The translations under genes and the position numbers were made by a program. The notes beneath the pieces were generated by a model. That model was not told the origin of the DNA. It saw only the letters and a program-made list of their open reading frames with translations, and searched no databases. Positions 14,812-26,800 of a DNA stretch of 27,459 nt are shown here, piece by piece (within the stretch, counting starts at the first letter, position 1; every line of letters begins with the position of its first letter). The DNA is from a virus, in IMG/VR virus record IMGVR_UViG_3300038441_001250, positions 1 to 27,459 of that record. The stretch is one strand, 5' to 3'.

Positions 14812-16227
14812 ATGCAAAGCAGCTACGAGGTTTCGGTCAACGCAGCCACGCGCGCGGCAGTCGCGAGCGGCATTAACGTGCTCAACGCCTACCTGTTTGG
14901 CCAGACGGAGACGGAGCATGTCGCCCGGCTGCTCGACATGATGGACCCTCCGCCTGGCGCGGTGGTGATCGATGCAGGCTGCGGCGTCGGCGCGGTCGCC
15001 GAGGTCATGGCGCAGTTTCGGTCGGACCTACAGTTTGTCCTCGTGAACTCGAATGCCGAGCAGTTGGCGCGGTGTCCGGCCAGGATGCAGCAGCACCTGT
15101 GCAGTTTCGATCAGATGCCGCTCGACGACTGCAGCGCCGATGTGGTGATGTTCCATTTCTCGATCTGCCACGCGGAAAACTGGAGCGCGGCCGCGCGCGA
15201 GGCGTGGCGCGTGCTCAAACCCGGCGGCCTGCTGTTCATCAACGACATGCAGCGCATGCGCGGCGACAACACGCTTCTGGCCCACACGTTGAAGGCCTAC
15301 GCGCACCCTGCTGGGGCCGTCGAAGAGGCCGCGCAGCGATGCGGTTTCGAGCTGGATGCGCTGATCGAGCCAGCACCCGTGGTGGAGCGACTGGCGCAGG
15401 CCCTCGATTCGCCTGCCTGGGCAACGGCGCTGCTGTCGGACGTGGCGCCGGCCGTGTGGCGCTTCACCAAGGCCGTGGCGGCCGGGCCCGTTGCATCAGC
15501 CTTCGCGCGCCATCGCCGCATCGGCTTCCAGTTCTCGGGCGGCCGTGACTCCACCGCGGCGCTGTACCTGCTGCGCCCTTACTGGGATCGCATGACGGTC
15601 TACCACCTGGACACCGGCGATCAGTTTCCTGAGACGCGGGCTGTGGTCGAGGCGGTCGAGCGCGATATGGGGAAACCCATGACGCGGATCGCCGGTGATG
15701 TGGAGGCGGTGCGCGAGCAATACGGGCTGGCCACTGACCTGCTGCCCGTCGACAACACCGCGCTGGGGCGCATGGTTTCCGGCAAGTCCGTGAAACTCAT
15801 CAGCCGATTCGACTGCTGCTACCTGTCGCTCATGAAGCCAATGCAGGCCCGCATGGTTGCCGACGGCATCACCCTCGTGGTTCGTGGTCAGCGCGACGAC
15901 GAGTACCACCAGCCGCCGCTGCGATCCGGCGATGGCGAGGGCGGCATTGAGGCGCTCTATCCCATTCAGGACTGGACGGGCGACGAAGTCTCGGCATACC
16001 TCGTGGCCCGAGGTCTTCCGCTCGCCCCGTTTTACGAGCGCGGCGCGCGCCGAGCGCCAGAGTGCATGGGGTGCACGGCCTGGTGGGACGAGGGCCGTGC
16101 CGCCTACCTGCGCAAATGGCATCCAGTCGCGTTCACCCAGTACCAGCAGCGCATGGGCGTCGTGAAGAACCAGATCCACCAGCAATACGCCGTCTTGATG
16201 GCGGCCGAAAAGGAGACCCAGCCATGA
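14812..16227 (+). CDS. SAM methyltransferase fused to PAPS reductase-like PP-loop domain
   Basis: A 471-aa two-domain protein. Residues 1-215 form a class I SAM methyltransferase: motif I VVIDAGCGVG (51-60), acidic strand end, a LDDCSADVV segment, and WRVLKPGGLLFI (132-143). Residues 236-450 are a PP-loop/PAPS-reductase-like domain: SGGRDST (242-248), HLDTGDQFPET (265-275), Cys335-Cys336 and Cys418-x-x-Cys421, and an RGQRDDEYH segment. The CC...CxxC set is the [4Fe-4S] signature of APS reductases. The C-terminal ECG(I/L)H catalytic-Cys motif of PAPS/APS reductases is absent; the end is VVKNQIHQQYAVLM. It may therefore be a nucleotide-activating ATPase or sulfur-transfer enzyme (DndC also belongs to this superfamily) rather than a reductase. 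It lies between internal-virion genes; the next gene overlaps by ATGA. Confidence 0.85.
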   Translation: MQSSYEVSVNAATRAAVASGINVLNAYLFGQTETEHVARLLDMMDPPPGAVVIDAGCGVGAVAEVMAQFRSDLQFVLVNSNAEQLARCPARMQQHLCSFDQMPLDDCSADVVMFHFSICHAENWSAAAREAWRVLKPGGLLFINDMQRMRGDNTLLAHTLKAYAHPAGAVEEAAQRCGFELDALIEPAPVVERLAQALDSPAWATALLSDVAPAVWRFTKAVAAGPVASAFARHRRIGFQFSGGRDSTAALYLLRPYWDRMTVYHLDTGDQFPETRAVVEAVERDMGKPMTRIAGDVEAVREQYGLATDLLPVDNTALGRMVSGKSVKLISRFDCCYLSLMKPMQARMVADGITLVVRGQRDDEYHQPPLRSGDGEGGIEALYPIQDWTGDEVSAYLVARGLPLAPFYERGARRAPECMGCTAWWDEGRAAYLRKWHPVAFTQYQQRMGVVKNQIHQQYAVLMAAEKETQP

Positions 16228-17867
16228 GCAAAGGCGCAGCCATCGCAAACGCGCTCGCACAGGGCATCAACGGCTATTTCCGGGGCATGAACTACACCCT
16301 GCAAATGCAGCGCGACGAGAAGGAATCGGAGTATCGCGACGAGCAGCGCGATCGCCAGCGAAAGGACGATGCGAAGAAGGACAAGTTGGAAACCGACTTG
16401 GCCGACGCCGCCGCGCCGCGCACCACCATGCAGGGCACTGTCACCGAGACCGCCGACAACAAGTTCCTGAATGCTGACTCGGCGCAGGCCGCCGCCATGC
16501 AGGACACGCTGGCAGCCGAAGCCGAGTTGAAGGGCGAATCGGCGCCCACCCAGCAGGCCGGCACCGGCGTGGTGGGCACGATGGCGCGCGGCAACGAGAT
16601 CACGACCGGGCCGGTGGACACGTCCAAAGTCAACAGCTCCGATGCGCGCAACGAGCGAGTGCTTGGCGCGCTGCGCAGCAACGGGCAGGTTGAACGCGCC
16701 ATGAGCATGGAGAGCAACATCCTGGACCAGCAGGCCAAGCGCCTGGGCCTGGATGTGGCCCAGGCCAAGTTCGCTGACGAGCAGTTCAACCGTAAGCTCA
16801 CCGAGCGCCTCTCCACGCCAAACTGGGGCGAGGAGGCGGCGAAGATGCTCGACGAGACCGAGGTGGGCAGTCTCGCTGGCGTGACCGTCACCTCGCGCCC
16901 GTCCAAGGACGGCAAGTCGATCGACCTCGTCGGGGTGCGCGACGGCAAGGAGAAGGTGGTAGGCACGTTTGAGAACAGCGATGCCGGACGCGCCAAGTTC
17001 ATGCAACAGGTCGCACGCGTGCCGCTCGAAGCCAAGATCGGCTGGATCGTCGAGTCGGAGAAATCCGCGCGCGAGGAGCAGCGGTGGCAGCAAACCTTCG
17101 ACTTCAACAAGAAGAAGGAGGAGAACGACCAGCAGTACCGCAACCGCGTGCTCAGCATCCAGATGGCCCAGGAATCGCGCGCGCGCCAGACGCACGCCCT
17201 GGCCATGGAGGACGCCAAGATCCCGCCTGCGGTAAAGCTGCAGGCGCAAACGCTGGCCAAGCAAATGGAGACCATCAACTCCGCGCTGTCCAAGGCGATG
17301 GCCGAGGGTTCCTTCGACGCGAACAACCCCGCATCTGCGGACCTGATCAAGCAGCAGCGGGTGCTCGGCTTGAAGTACCAGAACCTGCTCACGCCATACA
17401 CCCCCGGCGCGCAGAAGAACGCCGACCCTCTGGGACTGGGCGGTGGCGAGGCGCCGGCTGCTGGTGCGCCTGCTTCGACGCCCGCTGCCACCACCACGAC
17501 CCAGCAGCCCTCTGCTCCGGTGCCACGCATGGGGATTGGCGGCGGAGCGATGCCACCGGCGGCCGCGCCCGCTGCTGCGCCAGCGCCTGCGAAAGAAAAG
17601 CCGACCGTCGCCCAGGTGCTCGCAGGCCCCAGCGCCGATCCGACGCTCCTGGCCAGCGCGCAGCAGAAGGCCCAGGTGGTCGAGCAACTGGCCGGGCAGA
17701 TCAAGGCCGCGCAGGCCGCCGTGGCCCAGACCGCTCGTGCGAACCCTGCAGGCGTCGGCCCGGCCATGCAGCAGGTGGCCGCCGCGCGTGCAGAACTCAC
17801 GAAGGCCCTCGCGGGCATGAACGATCAGCAGGCCGCCCAGGTTCTGGCGGCTGTCGGACTCCAGTAA
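16224..17867 (+). CDS. Internal virion-like protein, second of set (coiled coil)
   Basis: A 547-aa protein starting at ATG 16224 (ribosome site AGGAG 16211-16215; ATGA overlap). Residues 1-60 are a helix with alternating charge (DEKESEYRDEQRDRQRKDD). A middle domain with short strands is at about 210-265. Long Gln/Glu/Lys helices follow (KKKEENDQQYRNRVLSIQ), then a Pro/Ala/Thr-rich linker (415-465), and a last Ala/Gln helix. Size, composition and position directly before the giant protein match the middle internal-virion protein of podoviruses (T7 gp15-like by position only). I infer a DNA-ejection component; no enzymatic motif is visible. Internal starts upstream in the MTase gene were rejected as shadow frames. 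Confidence 0.65.
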   Translation: MSKGAAIANALAQGINGYFRGMNYTLQMQRDEKESEYRDEQRDRQRKDDAKKDKLETDLADAAAPRTTMQGTVTETADNKFLNADSAQAAAMQDTLAAEAELKGESAPTQQAGTGVVGTMARGNEITTGPVDTSKVNSSDARNERVLGALRSNGQVERAMSMESNILDQQAKRLGLDVAQAKFADEQFNRKLTERLSTPNWGEEAAKMLDETEVGSLAGVTVTSRPSKDGKSIDLVGVRDGKEKVVGTFENSDAGRAKFMQQVARVPLEAKIGWIVESEKSAREEQRWQQTFDFNKKKEENDQQYRNRVLSIQMAQESRARQTHALAMEDAKIPPAVKLQAQTLAKQMETINSALSKAMAEGSFDANNPASADLIKQQRVLGLKYQNLLTPYTPGAQKNADPLGLGGGEAPAAGAPASTPAATTTTQQPSAPVPRMGIGGGAMPPAAAPAAAPAPAKEKPTVAQVLAGPSADPTLLASAQQKAQVVEQLAGQIKAAQAAVAQTARANPAGVGPAMQQVAAARAELTKALAGMNDQQAAQVLAAVGLQ

Positions 17868-17879
17868 TCGGACGCTCAC

Positions 17880-20800
17880 ATGAACCTCGAAGAAGCCCGC
17901 AAGCGCCTGCCCGAACTCGAAGGGCTGAGCGACCCCGCTGCGATCGATGTGATCCACGAGGTCTACTACCCGCAGATGGACAAGGCCAAGCTGGCGGGCA
18001 AGTTGGGCTACAAGGCCCCGCCGGCGCCCGCGCCAGAGCGCAGCACCATGCGCGCCGCAGGCGACTTAGCGCTGCAGTTCGGTGGTGGTGCCGTGTCTGG
18101 TGTGCGCATGATGTCCGACTTGCTGGGGGCGAACAACGCGGTGTCGGGCACGCTGCGCAACGCCGAGGACGCCCTGCAGAAACTCCAGAGCGCGGCTGCG
18201 CAGGCCGACCAGCAGCAGATCGCCGCCATCATGAAAGAGGCCGAAAGCAAGGGCTTCGTGGACCAGGTGCTGGCGGGGGTCAAGGCATTCGGCGTGGCGC
18301 CTGCGGCAATGGTTGCTCAAGCCCTGGGCACTTCGCTGCCCACCCTGGCCACAGCAGCCATTCCAGGCGCTGGGCCCATGGCACTGGCGGCGCGCCTTGG
18401 CGCGGCAGGTGCGGTGGGCGCAGGGCAGGGCGCGGGCAACATCAAGGGCGTCATCTACGACCAGGTGAAGGCAAACCCACTGCCGGGTGAGGCGCCCGAA
18501 CAGACCGAGGCCCGCGCCGTGGACGCGCAGTCCTACACCGGAGAAAACGCCGATCAGATCGCGCTGGGCGGTGGCCTTGGCCTGCTCGCTGGTGCCACGG
18601 GTATGGAGCGGGCCGTCGGCGCTCTGCGAAACGGTGTCGCGAAGGCCGCGCCCGGCATGGCCGCGCGCGTGGGCCTCGGCGCCGCTGGCGAAGCCGTGCC
18701 GGAGGCCCTGCAGGGTGGCCAGGAGAAGCTGGCGGGCAACCTGGCGCTCGGCCGCGAGGGGTTCGATGTGGACCCCATGTCGGGCGTCGTGGCCGGCGGC
18801 ACGATGGAGGCGCTGGCCGGCGGCGTAATGGGTGGCGCAACGGCGCTTCCTCGACCCGCAGTGCGCACGCCCGACCCGATTTCCCAGGCCGGCGACGCCA
18901 TTCGATCGGCTGAGGTGGTGCCGGAGTCGGGCCCGATGACCCGCGCGGCCAACGTGGCCACCGAGATGAAGGCGCAGCAAGCTGAGGCCGACGTCGCTGC
19001 GCAGGTGGCCGCGATCGAGCCTGCCGAACCTGCGCCGGTGCCAGCACAGCCAGTGGCCGACGATCCGGTGGCGCAGCCCGTCGCCGCTGTCTCGCCGGTT
19101 GAAGCCGCGCCGGTGGACGCCTCGGACGCTGCCCAAGAGCAGCGGGCCAACAACGCGCTGGCCAGCATGGAGCGCCAGGCGCAACGCGACATGCAGAGCA
19201 TGCGCGATTTCAGCCGGACCACGCCTGCCACCAGCGATGTGCCCGATCCGTTCGCCGACGTGCCGGTGGCCGGCGGTGCGCCCGCGGCTGCCGCGTCGGG
19301 GGATGTCCTGAATCCCAAGGGCGAGCCTTTCAAGACCAGGATGGCTGCGCAACGTGCCACCAAGAAGACCCCTGGCGATGTCGTGCCCGTCGCGGGCGGC
19401 TTCGTCGTTCGCCCAACCATCTCCCAGGATCTCGCCAGTGAGCCCACCCAAGGAACCCCAGATGCAGCCGCTGTCGCGCCGTTTGACGCGGGCGCAGCGC
19501 CGGCAGTGGAGCCCGGTGCCGGGCCCGATGCGGGAGAAGCTGGCGCTGCAGCGCTTGTTCGACCGGCCGAGCCCGAGCAGCCTGCGGCACTGATCGCGCA
19601 GGCCCCTGCCATGCCTGCCGCTGAAAGCGACTGGCAGGTCTTCCCAGCCGACACCGAGACGCTCAACGTGCCGCGCGCCGAGATGCCGCAGATCAAGGCC
19701 GCGCACCGCGGCGCGATGGTCAATTTCCTCAAGGCCCGAGGTATTGAGCACGAGGCCGACGAGGTGGCGGCCAACACGCTCAAGCCCACCCAGGCCGAGT
19801 TTTCAATCTCCAAGGTGAAGAAGGCCCAGGACTTCGGCGACCCCGATCGTTCCATCCTGGTGTCGGCCGACGGCTACGTGGTCGATGGCCACCACCAGTG
19901 GATTGCGCGCGGAGCCAACGGCGCCAGCGTCAAGGTGATCCGCCTCAAGGCTCCGATCTCCGAGCTGCTGCCCGCGGTGCGCGAGTTTCCCAGCTCCACC
20001 GTCGATGAAACGACAGCCGATGTCCAGAACGCAACGCAAGAGCCCGCAGGGGAAGCGGCCCAAGCCGCGAACACTGAAACGACAGCGCCAGCGGGAAGCG
20101 ATGGAGCCGCCACCGAAGGAGTTTCCCCAGAGGGAAGTTCCCCCGTGGAAGCCGCTGGGGTGAAGGATGGGGCAGCGCCCGAGTCGGACGCCGCCCACCC
20201 CCCGCAGGCGGATGCGTCGCCTCCTCAACAAACCGGCCAGGCTCCTGAGCCCGAACCCGAGCAGCGCACGCCGGAAAAGGTGGTGGCGCGGCGTAAGCGC
20301 CTGATCGCTGAACGCAAGGCCTCCGAGATTGCCTCACCAGCCCAAGAAGCAACGAAGGAGGCGCCTGCAACGGAGGCGCCCGCCCCATCGAAGCCGAAGG
20401 CGAAGCGGCAGACGGCGGCCTCGCGCCAGGCGGAAGCAGAGGCCGCGCGCGCCGGCTATTTCACCCCTGGTCACGTGGTGCGCGGTTACGGTGGCTTCGA
20501 TGAGGTGTTGGCGTACAACCCAACAGACGGCGGCGGGTTCAGCGTGACCGTGCATGAGGTGAAGCGCGTGGGAGACGAATGGCACCGCGTCGGCAAGCCG
20601 CAGGACGCGCGCACGCACAGCACGCAGCCCGAGGACCGGCTGCTCAAGAACGGCCCATTCGCGCGCCTGTCCTACCGTCGCGCTGGCGAGGTGGTCTACA
20701 CCAGCCCGCGCGCTGATGGCCAGCCGTTCCCGAATGCCGTTGATCGAGGTGTCGCGCCGCCTGCGGAGAAGGTCGCCGAGCCTGATCCAGCACCAGCCCC

Positions 20801-23800
20801 GAAGGCTGAACGAGCGGCCGCTCCAAAGAGCGCCGCACCGGTCAAGATCGAGGACTTCGGCGAGAAGCTCGCCGGCGCGCGCAAGGACTACGCCGCGCAG
20901 CTCAAGGACGCCGAGGCCCTGGACGTGTCCGCTGTGCCGCTGTCGCAGTCGTGGCCCGAGCCGGACTACCAGAAGCTGCTGGAGGGCGGCGCCGATCCAT
21001 TCACCGTGGCGTTCATTCACGCTGCGCGCGATGAGGTGCCGAACAAGCCGCAGACGGCTTGGAAGCTCAAGGGATGGGTGCCGATGGTGAATGCGCTTCG
21101 CGGCATGTCGCACATGCTGCTGGCGGGCCGTGCCACGAGGCAGTCCTTGACGGACATGCTCAGCCGCGCCGACATGCGCAGCGTGCGCGATGGAGTCGCC
21201 AGCCGCGCCGAGCTTTACGAGGCTGTGGGGCACGACCGGTCGCTTAAAGGCCTGTCGTTCGCTGAGCACCACTACTCGCTCTACAAGGGCCAGCCGAACG
21301 TGCGGAAATGGGTTGTCTCGCAGCGCTCGAAGTCCACTGCTTTCGGCAACTGGCCCCGCGAGCTGGCCGTCGGCGATACCAAGGCGGCCATGCTGGAGCA
21401 GTTCACGGCGAAGCTGGTTGCTCAGGACATCAATGGTGTCAGCGCCAAAGCCAAGCCCAGTTTCGTGATCTACGGCAAGCGCGGCCAGAAGGGCGCGTTC
21501 ATCGGGAAGAAGATCGGGCGCGAGTACATCGACCTGCACAAGGCCGACGACGTCGTCGCCGCGCGACGCTACATGGCCGAGAACACGGCCGCGCTGGAGA
21601 AGGCGCTGGAGCGATACAAAGAAACCCCGTTCGAGCGGAAGTCGGAGAATGCCCCCCGTGTTGGTGGCGACCACCGCAATGGCGCGCCGGTGACGCCCGA
21701 GGTTTTTGGCGACACCTTCGGTTTCCGTGGCGTGCAGTTCGGCAACTACGTGGAGCAGGGTCGGCGTCAGTCGGACCTCAACGAGGCGTTTGACGCCCTG
21801 ATGGACATGGCCGCCGTGCTCGACCTGCCGCCGCGGGCACTCTCGCTCAACGGGCGGCTGGGGTTGGCCTTCGGCGCGCGTGGCAAGGGCGGGAAGAACG
21901 CCCCAGTCGCGCACTATGAGCCCAGCAGCGTGGTGATCAACCTCACCAAGGGCGGCGGGCCCGGCAGCTTGGCGCACGAGTGGTTCCACGCCATGGACAA
22001 CTATTTCGCCAAGGAGGGCGGGGATATCGGGTTCATGACCGACGCAGCACGCGGCGACGCGCTGCGCGCGGAGATGCGCGAGGCGTTCATGGTCATCAAG
22101 CGCGCGATGAACCAGGGCGAACTCAAGAAGCGTTCGCTGGAGCTGGACAAGCGCCGCTCGAAACCGTACTGGTCCACATCGCTGGAGATGGCAGCAAGGT
22201 CGTTTGAGAGCTACGTGATCGCGAAACTCTACGACCAGGGCGCGGCCAACGACTACTTGGCCAACGTGGTCAGCCCGGAATACTGGGCGGCCGAAGAGGC
22301 GATGCGCGAGGTGTTCGAGGGCAAGAAGGCCGGGCCGACCTTTCCCTACCCCACGGTGGACGAGATGCCGGCGTTGCGCGCAGCGTTCGACGACTTTTTC
22401 AAGGTGGTCCAAACCCGCAAAGATGACGATGGCAAGGTGGCCATGTTCAGTCGCGCGGAAGGGGCGCCGAAGGGCATCAGCCCGGCCCAGGCGTCGAGCA
22501 TCGTCAGCGCGCTCAGCAAGCGTTGGGCGAACGCACCCGAGGTGGTGGTTGTTTCCAGCATCCAGGACGAAGCGGTCCCGGTCGAGGTCCGCGAGCATGA
22601 CCTTGAGCAACGAAGCCTTGGCGCCAGTGGCGAGCCGGAAGGATTCTGGTACGACGGCAAAGCCTACGTGGTGGCTGGCGCGCTGAATGGCCCTGCGGAC
22701 GTGGTGCGCGTGCTATTCCACGAGGCGCTCGGCCACTACGGCCTGCGTGGCACGTTCGGCGAAGGTCTGACCCCCATCCTGAAGCAGTTGATCGCCATGC
22801 GGCGGCCCGCCGTCGAAGCGAAGGCAGCGCAGTACGGCCTGCAGATGAGCAACGAAGAGCACCGGATGCAGGCCGCCGAGGAAGTGCTGGCCGAGATGGC
22901 TCAAAGCCGTCCAGGGCTCGGCTTCGTGAAGCGCGCGATCGCAGCCGTTCGCGCGTGGCTGCGCACGCACGTGCCCGGGTTTGCGAGCATGAAGCTCACC
23001 GACACGGACATCATTTCCCAGTTCATCCTGCCCGCGCGCCGGTTTGTCGAGAATGGCGCTGCGCGCCAGCAGGGGGGCGTCGAACCCGCCATGGCGTTCA
23101 GCAAAGCCGAGCGCAATGCCCTGGACGAGATCAGCCGCATGGACGAGATGTTCGCCGTGCCGAAGTCCAACCAGTTGACCCTGGAGGGCATCTTTGCTGA
23201 CCTGGCGCCGCAGATCCAGGTGAAGCGCGGGCATGCCATGGGCACGCAGACCACCTACCGGCTCACGTTGCCAATCGCGAACAAGGGCGATGGGTTGATC
23301 ACGGCCACGGTGACGGTGCGAGAGCCGAACCCCTATGGCGCGAGTGTCTATGGGGTGGAGTTCGACGCCGAGAACGAGATCATGGAGGCCTCTACGGTGC
23401 GCCCGGGGGAAAACCCAGCGGACCTGTCGCCGGACATGGCGGATGTGTGGATCGATGTCTCCAGCCTGCCCCAGGGGTCCGGCTTGGGCGAGATCATCTA
23501 CAGTGCGGCCGCCAATTTCGCGCACAACACCGGGCGGGTGTTCATCGGCGACCCTAACGGGTTGAGCGCTGTCGCGCTGCGCCGCCGCACTGAGCAGATG
23601 ATCTCCAGCGCATTGAAGTTCGGCACGACCGACCACCTCGCGCCCCATCCCGACCAGGTGAAAGGTGACACCGCCGCCGGCGTGCCGGCGCTGCGGTGGG
23701 TCTATGGTGACTCGGAGGGCAACATCGAGCGCATGATTGACGTGAGCCTCCAGTCCATCGAAAATGCCCTTCCTTCCGCGAAACTCATCGGGTATGACGC

Positions 23801-26800
23801 TGCCAGCAACAAGTTCTTCCGCATCGACACCGGCGCTCGCTTGCCTTTCCGATCGGCAATTGCTGGCGTGGTCAATGCGCAGAGTTTGGGCAGGGCTATC
23901 GACGGGCGACGACCTGATGGCCTGGGCCGAGCAGCCGACCGAGCAGGACAAGGCGTGGATGCTGGAGCAGCAAGCGCGGGATCAGCGGGTTGGCGTACTG
24001 TTGCGCGAGCTGCACTATTTCGGTACCTCCGAGAGGCCCAGGGCGTGGCGGCCGACGGAGCAGACCGAGGAAGCCTTCTGGACCGATTGCGCGATGCGGG
24101 CGCCCGGCTTGGACGAGAAGGCCCAGTTGCAAGCGGTGGCGCGTCTGCGGAACCCATCTTCTACAGCCGTAGCGCGGGCAACAGCAACGGCCTGAGCGCC
24201 GAGACGGGGGCGCGTTTCAGCCGCTCCCTCACCGAATCGATCAACAACGTCCGCAGCATGGCGCTGCCGGCCGGCTACGTCGTCAACGACCTGTTCCAGT
24301 CCACCGGCAAGCTGTCGTGGTGGAACAAGACGGTGGGCACGATGTACAACCTCGCGCAGCGCGAGCGCGACTTCAAACCGGTGTTCGACAAGGCGCAGGA
24401 GTTTCTGAACGACGTGGCGTTCTACGCCGCCGAGGCCTCCAACCTGGCGCCCAAGATCTTGCCCAAGCTGGAAACGCTCAAGGACATCACGAAGTCGCCC
24501 ATTTCGGCCGCCGACAATAAGGCCATTTCCGCGCCCATCTTTGAAGGGACGCTCACATGGATGCGCGACCCCTCGACGCGCAAGCCCATCACCATGGAAG
24601 AGGCCGAGGCGAAGGCCGCCAGCATGACCACCGAGCAGAAAGCCGGTGAGCTGGTGCGTAAGGGCATGCTCGCGCCCGAGGTGCTCAAGATGTGGCAGGG
24701 TCAGCCGGTGGATCAGTACACGGCCATGGTGTCCGACCGGTACGAGCGGGACATGCTGAACGCCGGCATCGTCTGGACCGACGCCGAACTCAAGGGGCAG
24801 TTCAAGCTGAGCGATGACCAGGTGGCGCTCTACCGCGAGTTTCGGGCGGCAGTGGACAAGAGCCTCTCCACCCTGGCGATCGCCGATATGGTGCGCTTCG
24901 GTGGCCAGGACGTGCAGCCGGTGCGCGAGCTGGCGCTGGAAGCCGAAAGCGTGGATGCCGCGGCGAAACTGTTGCGGGACTTCCTGCTCGCTGAGGCCGA
25001 GGCGGACCCGGCGCGCAAGCGCGTCCTGACCGACACCGCCGACCGCATGCTGGACAAAGCGGCGAAGGCGAACAGCCTGATGGAGCGCGGCTACGCGCCC
25101 CTGTCGCGATTTGGGCGGTACTCGCTGGACGTGGTGGATGCCGGCGGCGAGCGCGTGTACTTCGGGCTGTTCGAGTCCCAGGCCCAGGCCAACAAGATGG
25201 CGCGCCAGATGCGCGGCAACTTCCCCAAGGCCTCGATCACCCAGGGCACGGTGAGCCAGGAGGCCTACAAGATGTTCGCCGGCGTGTCGCCTGAGACTCT
25301 GGAGCTGTTCGGCCAACTGGTTGGCCTGGAGGCGAAGGGCGATGGTGCACTGAACGAGGTGTTCCAGCAGTACCTCAAGAACGCGAAGAGCCAGCGCAGT
25401 GCGATGAAGCGCCTGATCCAGCGCAAGGGCATCTCCGGTTTCAGCGAAGACCCGGGCCGCGTGCTGGCCGGCTTCGTCTACTCGAATGCCCGGCAGACTT
25501 CGAGCAGCCTGCACATGGGCGAGCTGGCCACTGCCGTCGACGAGATCCCGAAGACCAAGGGCGAGCTCAAGGACATGGCGGTCAAGCTCAACGACTATGT
25601 GAAGAACCCCCAGGAGGAGGCGCAGGCGCTGCGCGGTCTGCTGTTTGCCCAGTACCTGGGCGGCTCGGTGTCGTCGGCGCTGCTCAACGCCCTGCAGCCG
25701 GTGCAGGTCACCTTTCCGTGGCTTTCGCAGTTCGGGGGCGGCATCAAGGCTGCCAGCCGCATGAAGCGCGCCATCAGCGACGTGCTCGCTCGCCGCGAAC
25801 TGGAGCCGACCCTGGCCAAGGCCTTGAAGAAGGCCGAGGAAGACGGCGTGGTGAGCCCGCAGGAGGTGTTCCAGCTCCAGGCCCAGGCCGCAGGTCGCGC
25901 ACCGCTGCTGACGAGCGATGGCACCCGCCTAGGCGCCGCCGGCGCGGCCGCCAACAACACGCTGTCGCGTGTCACGCTGGCCTGGGGCAAGCTGTTCGGC
26001 GCGGCCGAGCAGTTCAACCGCCGCTCGACCTACATCGCGGCGTATCGCACGGCGGTGGAGCAGGGCATGGGCGACCCGGCCAAGTTTGCCGAGCGCGCGG
26101 TTTACGAGACCCAGTTCGTCTACTCCAAGGCCAACCGGCCGCAGTGGGCCCGCGGTGCCGTCGGCGCGACCCTCTTCACCTTCAAGCAGTACAGCATCAG
26201 CTACGTGGAGCTGATGCACCGCATGTACACCCAGGGCGGCCCCGAGGGCAAGAAGGCCGCGCTGCTGGGCATCGCGGTGCTGTTCCTGATGTCCGGGCTG
26301 GGTGGGCTGCCCTTCAACGACGATCTGGAGGATCTGATCGACGGCTTCATGCAACGGGTGATGAACCGCAACTTCAACACCAAGCAGGCGAAACGGGAGT
26401 TTTTCACCAACCTGCTGGGCGCCAATTTGGCCAACTTCCTGGAGCGCGGAGTTTCCGGGCTGCCGGGCGCGCCCATCGACGTGTCGGGCCGGCTTGGGCT
26501 GGGCAACCTCATTCCTGGCACCGGCGTGTTTCAGAAGAAGGACGATTACAGCCGCGACCTGCTGGAGATCGTCGGCCCGGCCGGAGACTTCGCGAAGCGC
26601 GGTGGCCAGGCTGCCGGCAAGGCGCTGCAGGGCGAGGTGCTGGGCGCTCGCGGCGCGTTGGCCACCGTTTCGCCTGTGGCCTCGCGCAACGCCATCAAGG
26701 GCTGGGAGATGGCCACCACCGGCATGTACCTGGATGACCGAGGCCGCAAGGTGCTCGACTCGAGCGGCATGGATGCCCTGTTCAAGTCCATCGGCATCCA

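Noticed and set aside
14812-16227. Annotation as a conventional PAPS or APS reductase
   Set aside because: The PP-loop and Fe-S-type cysteines are present but the C-terminal ECG(I/L)H catalytic motif is absent and a methyltransferase is fused, so sulfate reduction is not supported.
16104-17957. A 617-codon minus-strand open frame, and similar long antisense frames at 11167-12519, 18066-19751 and 24015-25514
   Set aside because: They are shadows of well-supported plus-strand genes; composition is His/Arg/Ala-rich and no domain is recognisable.
20334-22610. A 758-codon open frame on the minus strand
   Set aside because: It is antisense to the giant gene and is rich in Arg, His, Ala and Gly as expected from mirror reading of G/C-biased codons. 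It has no motif, ribosome site or neighbour on that strand.
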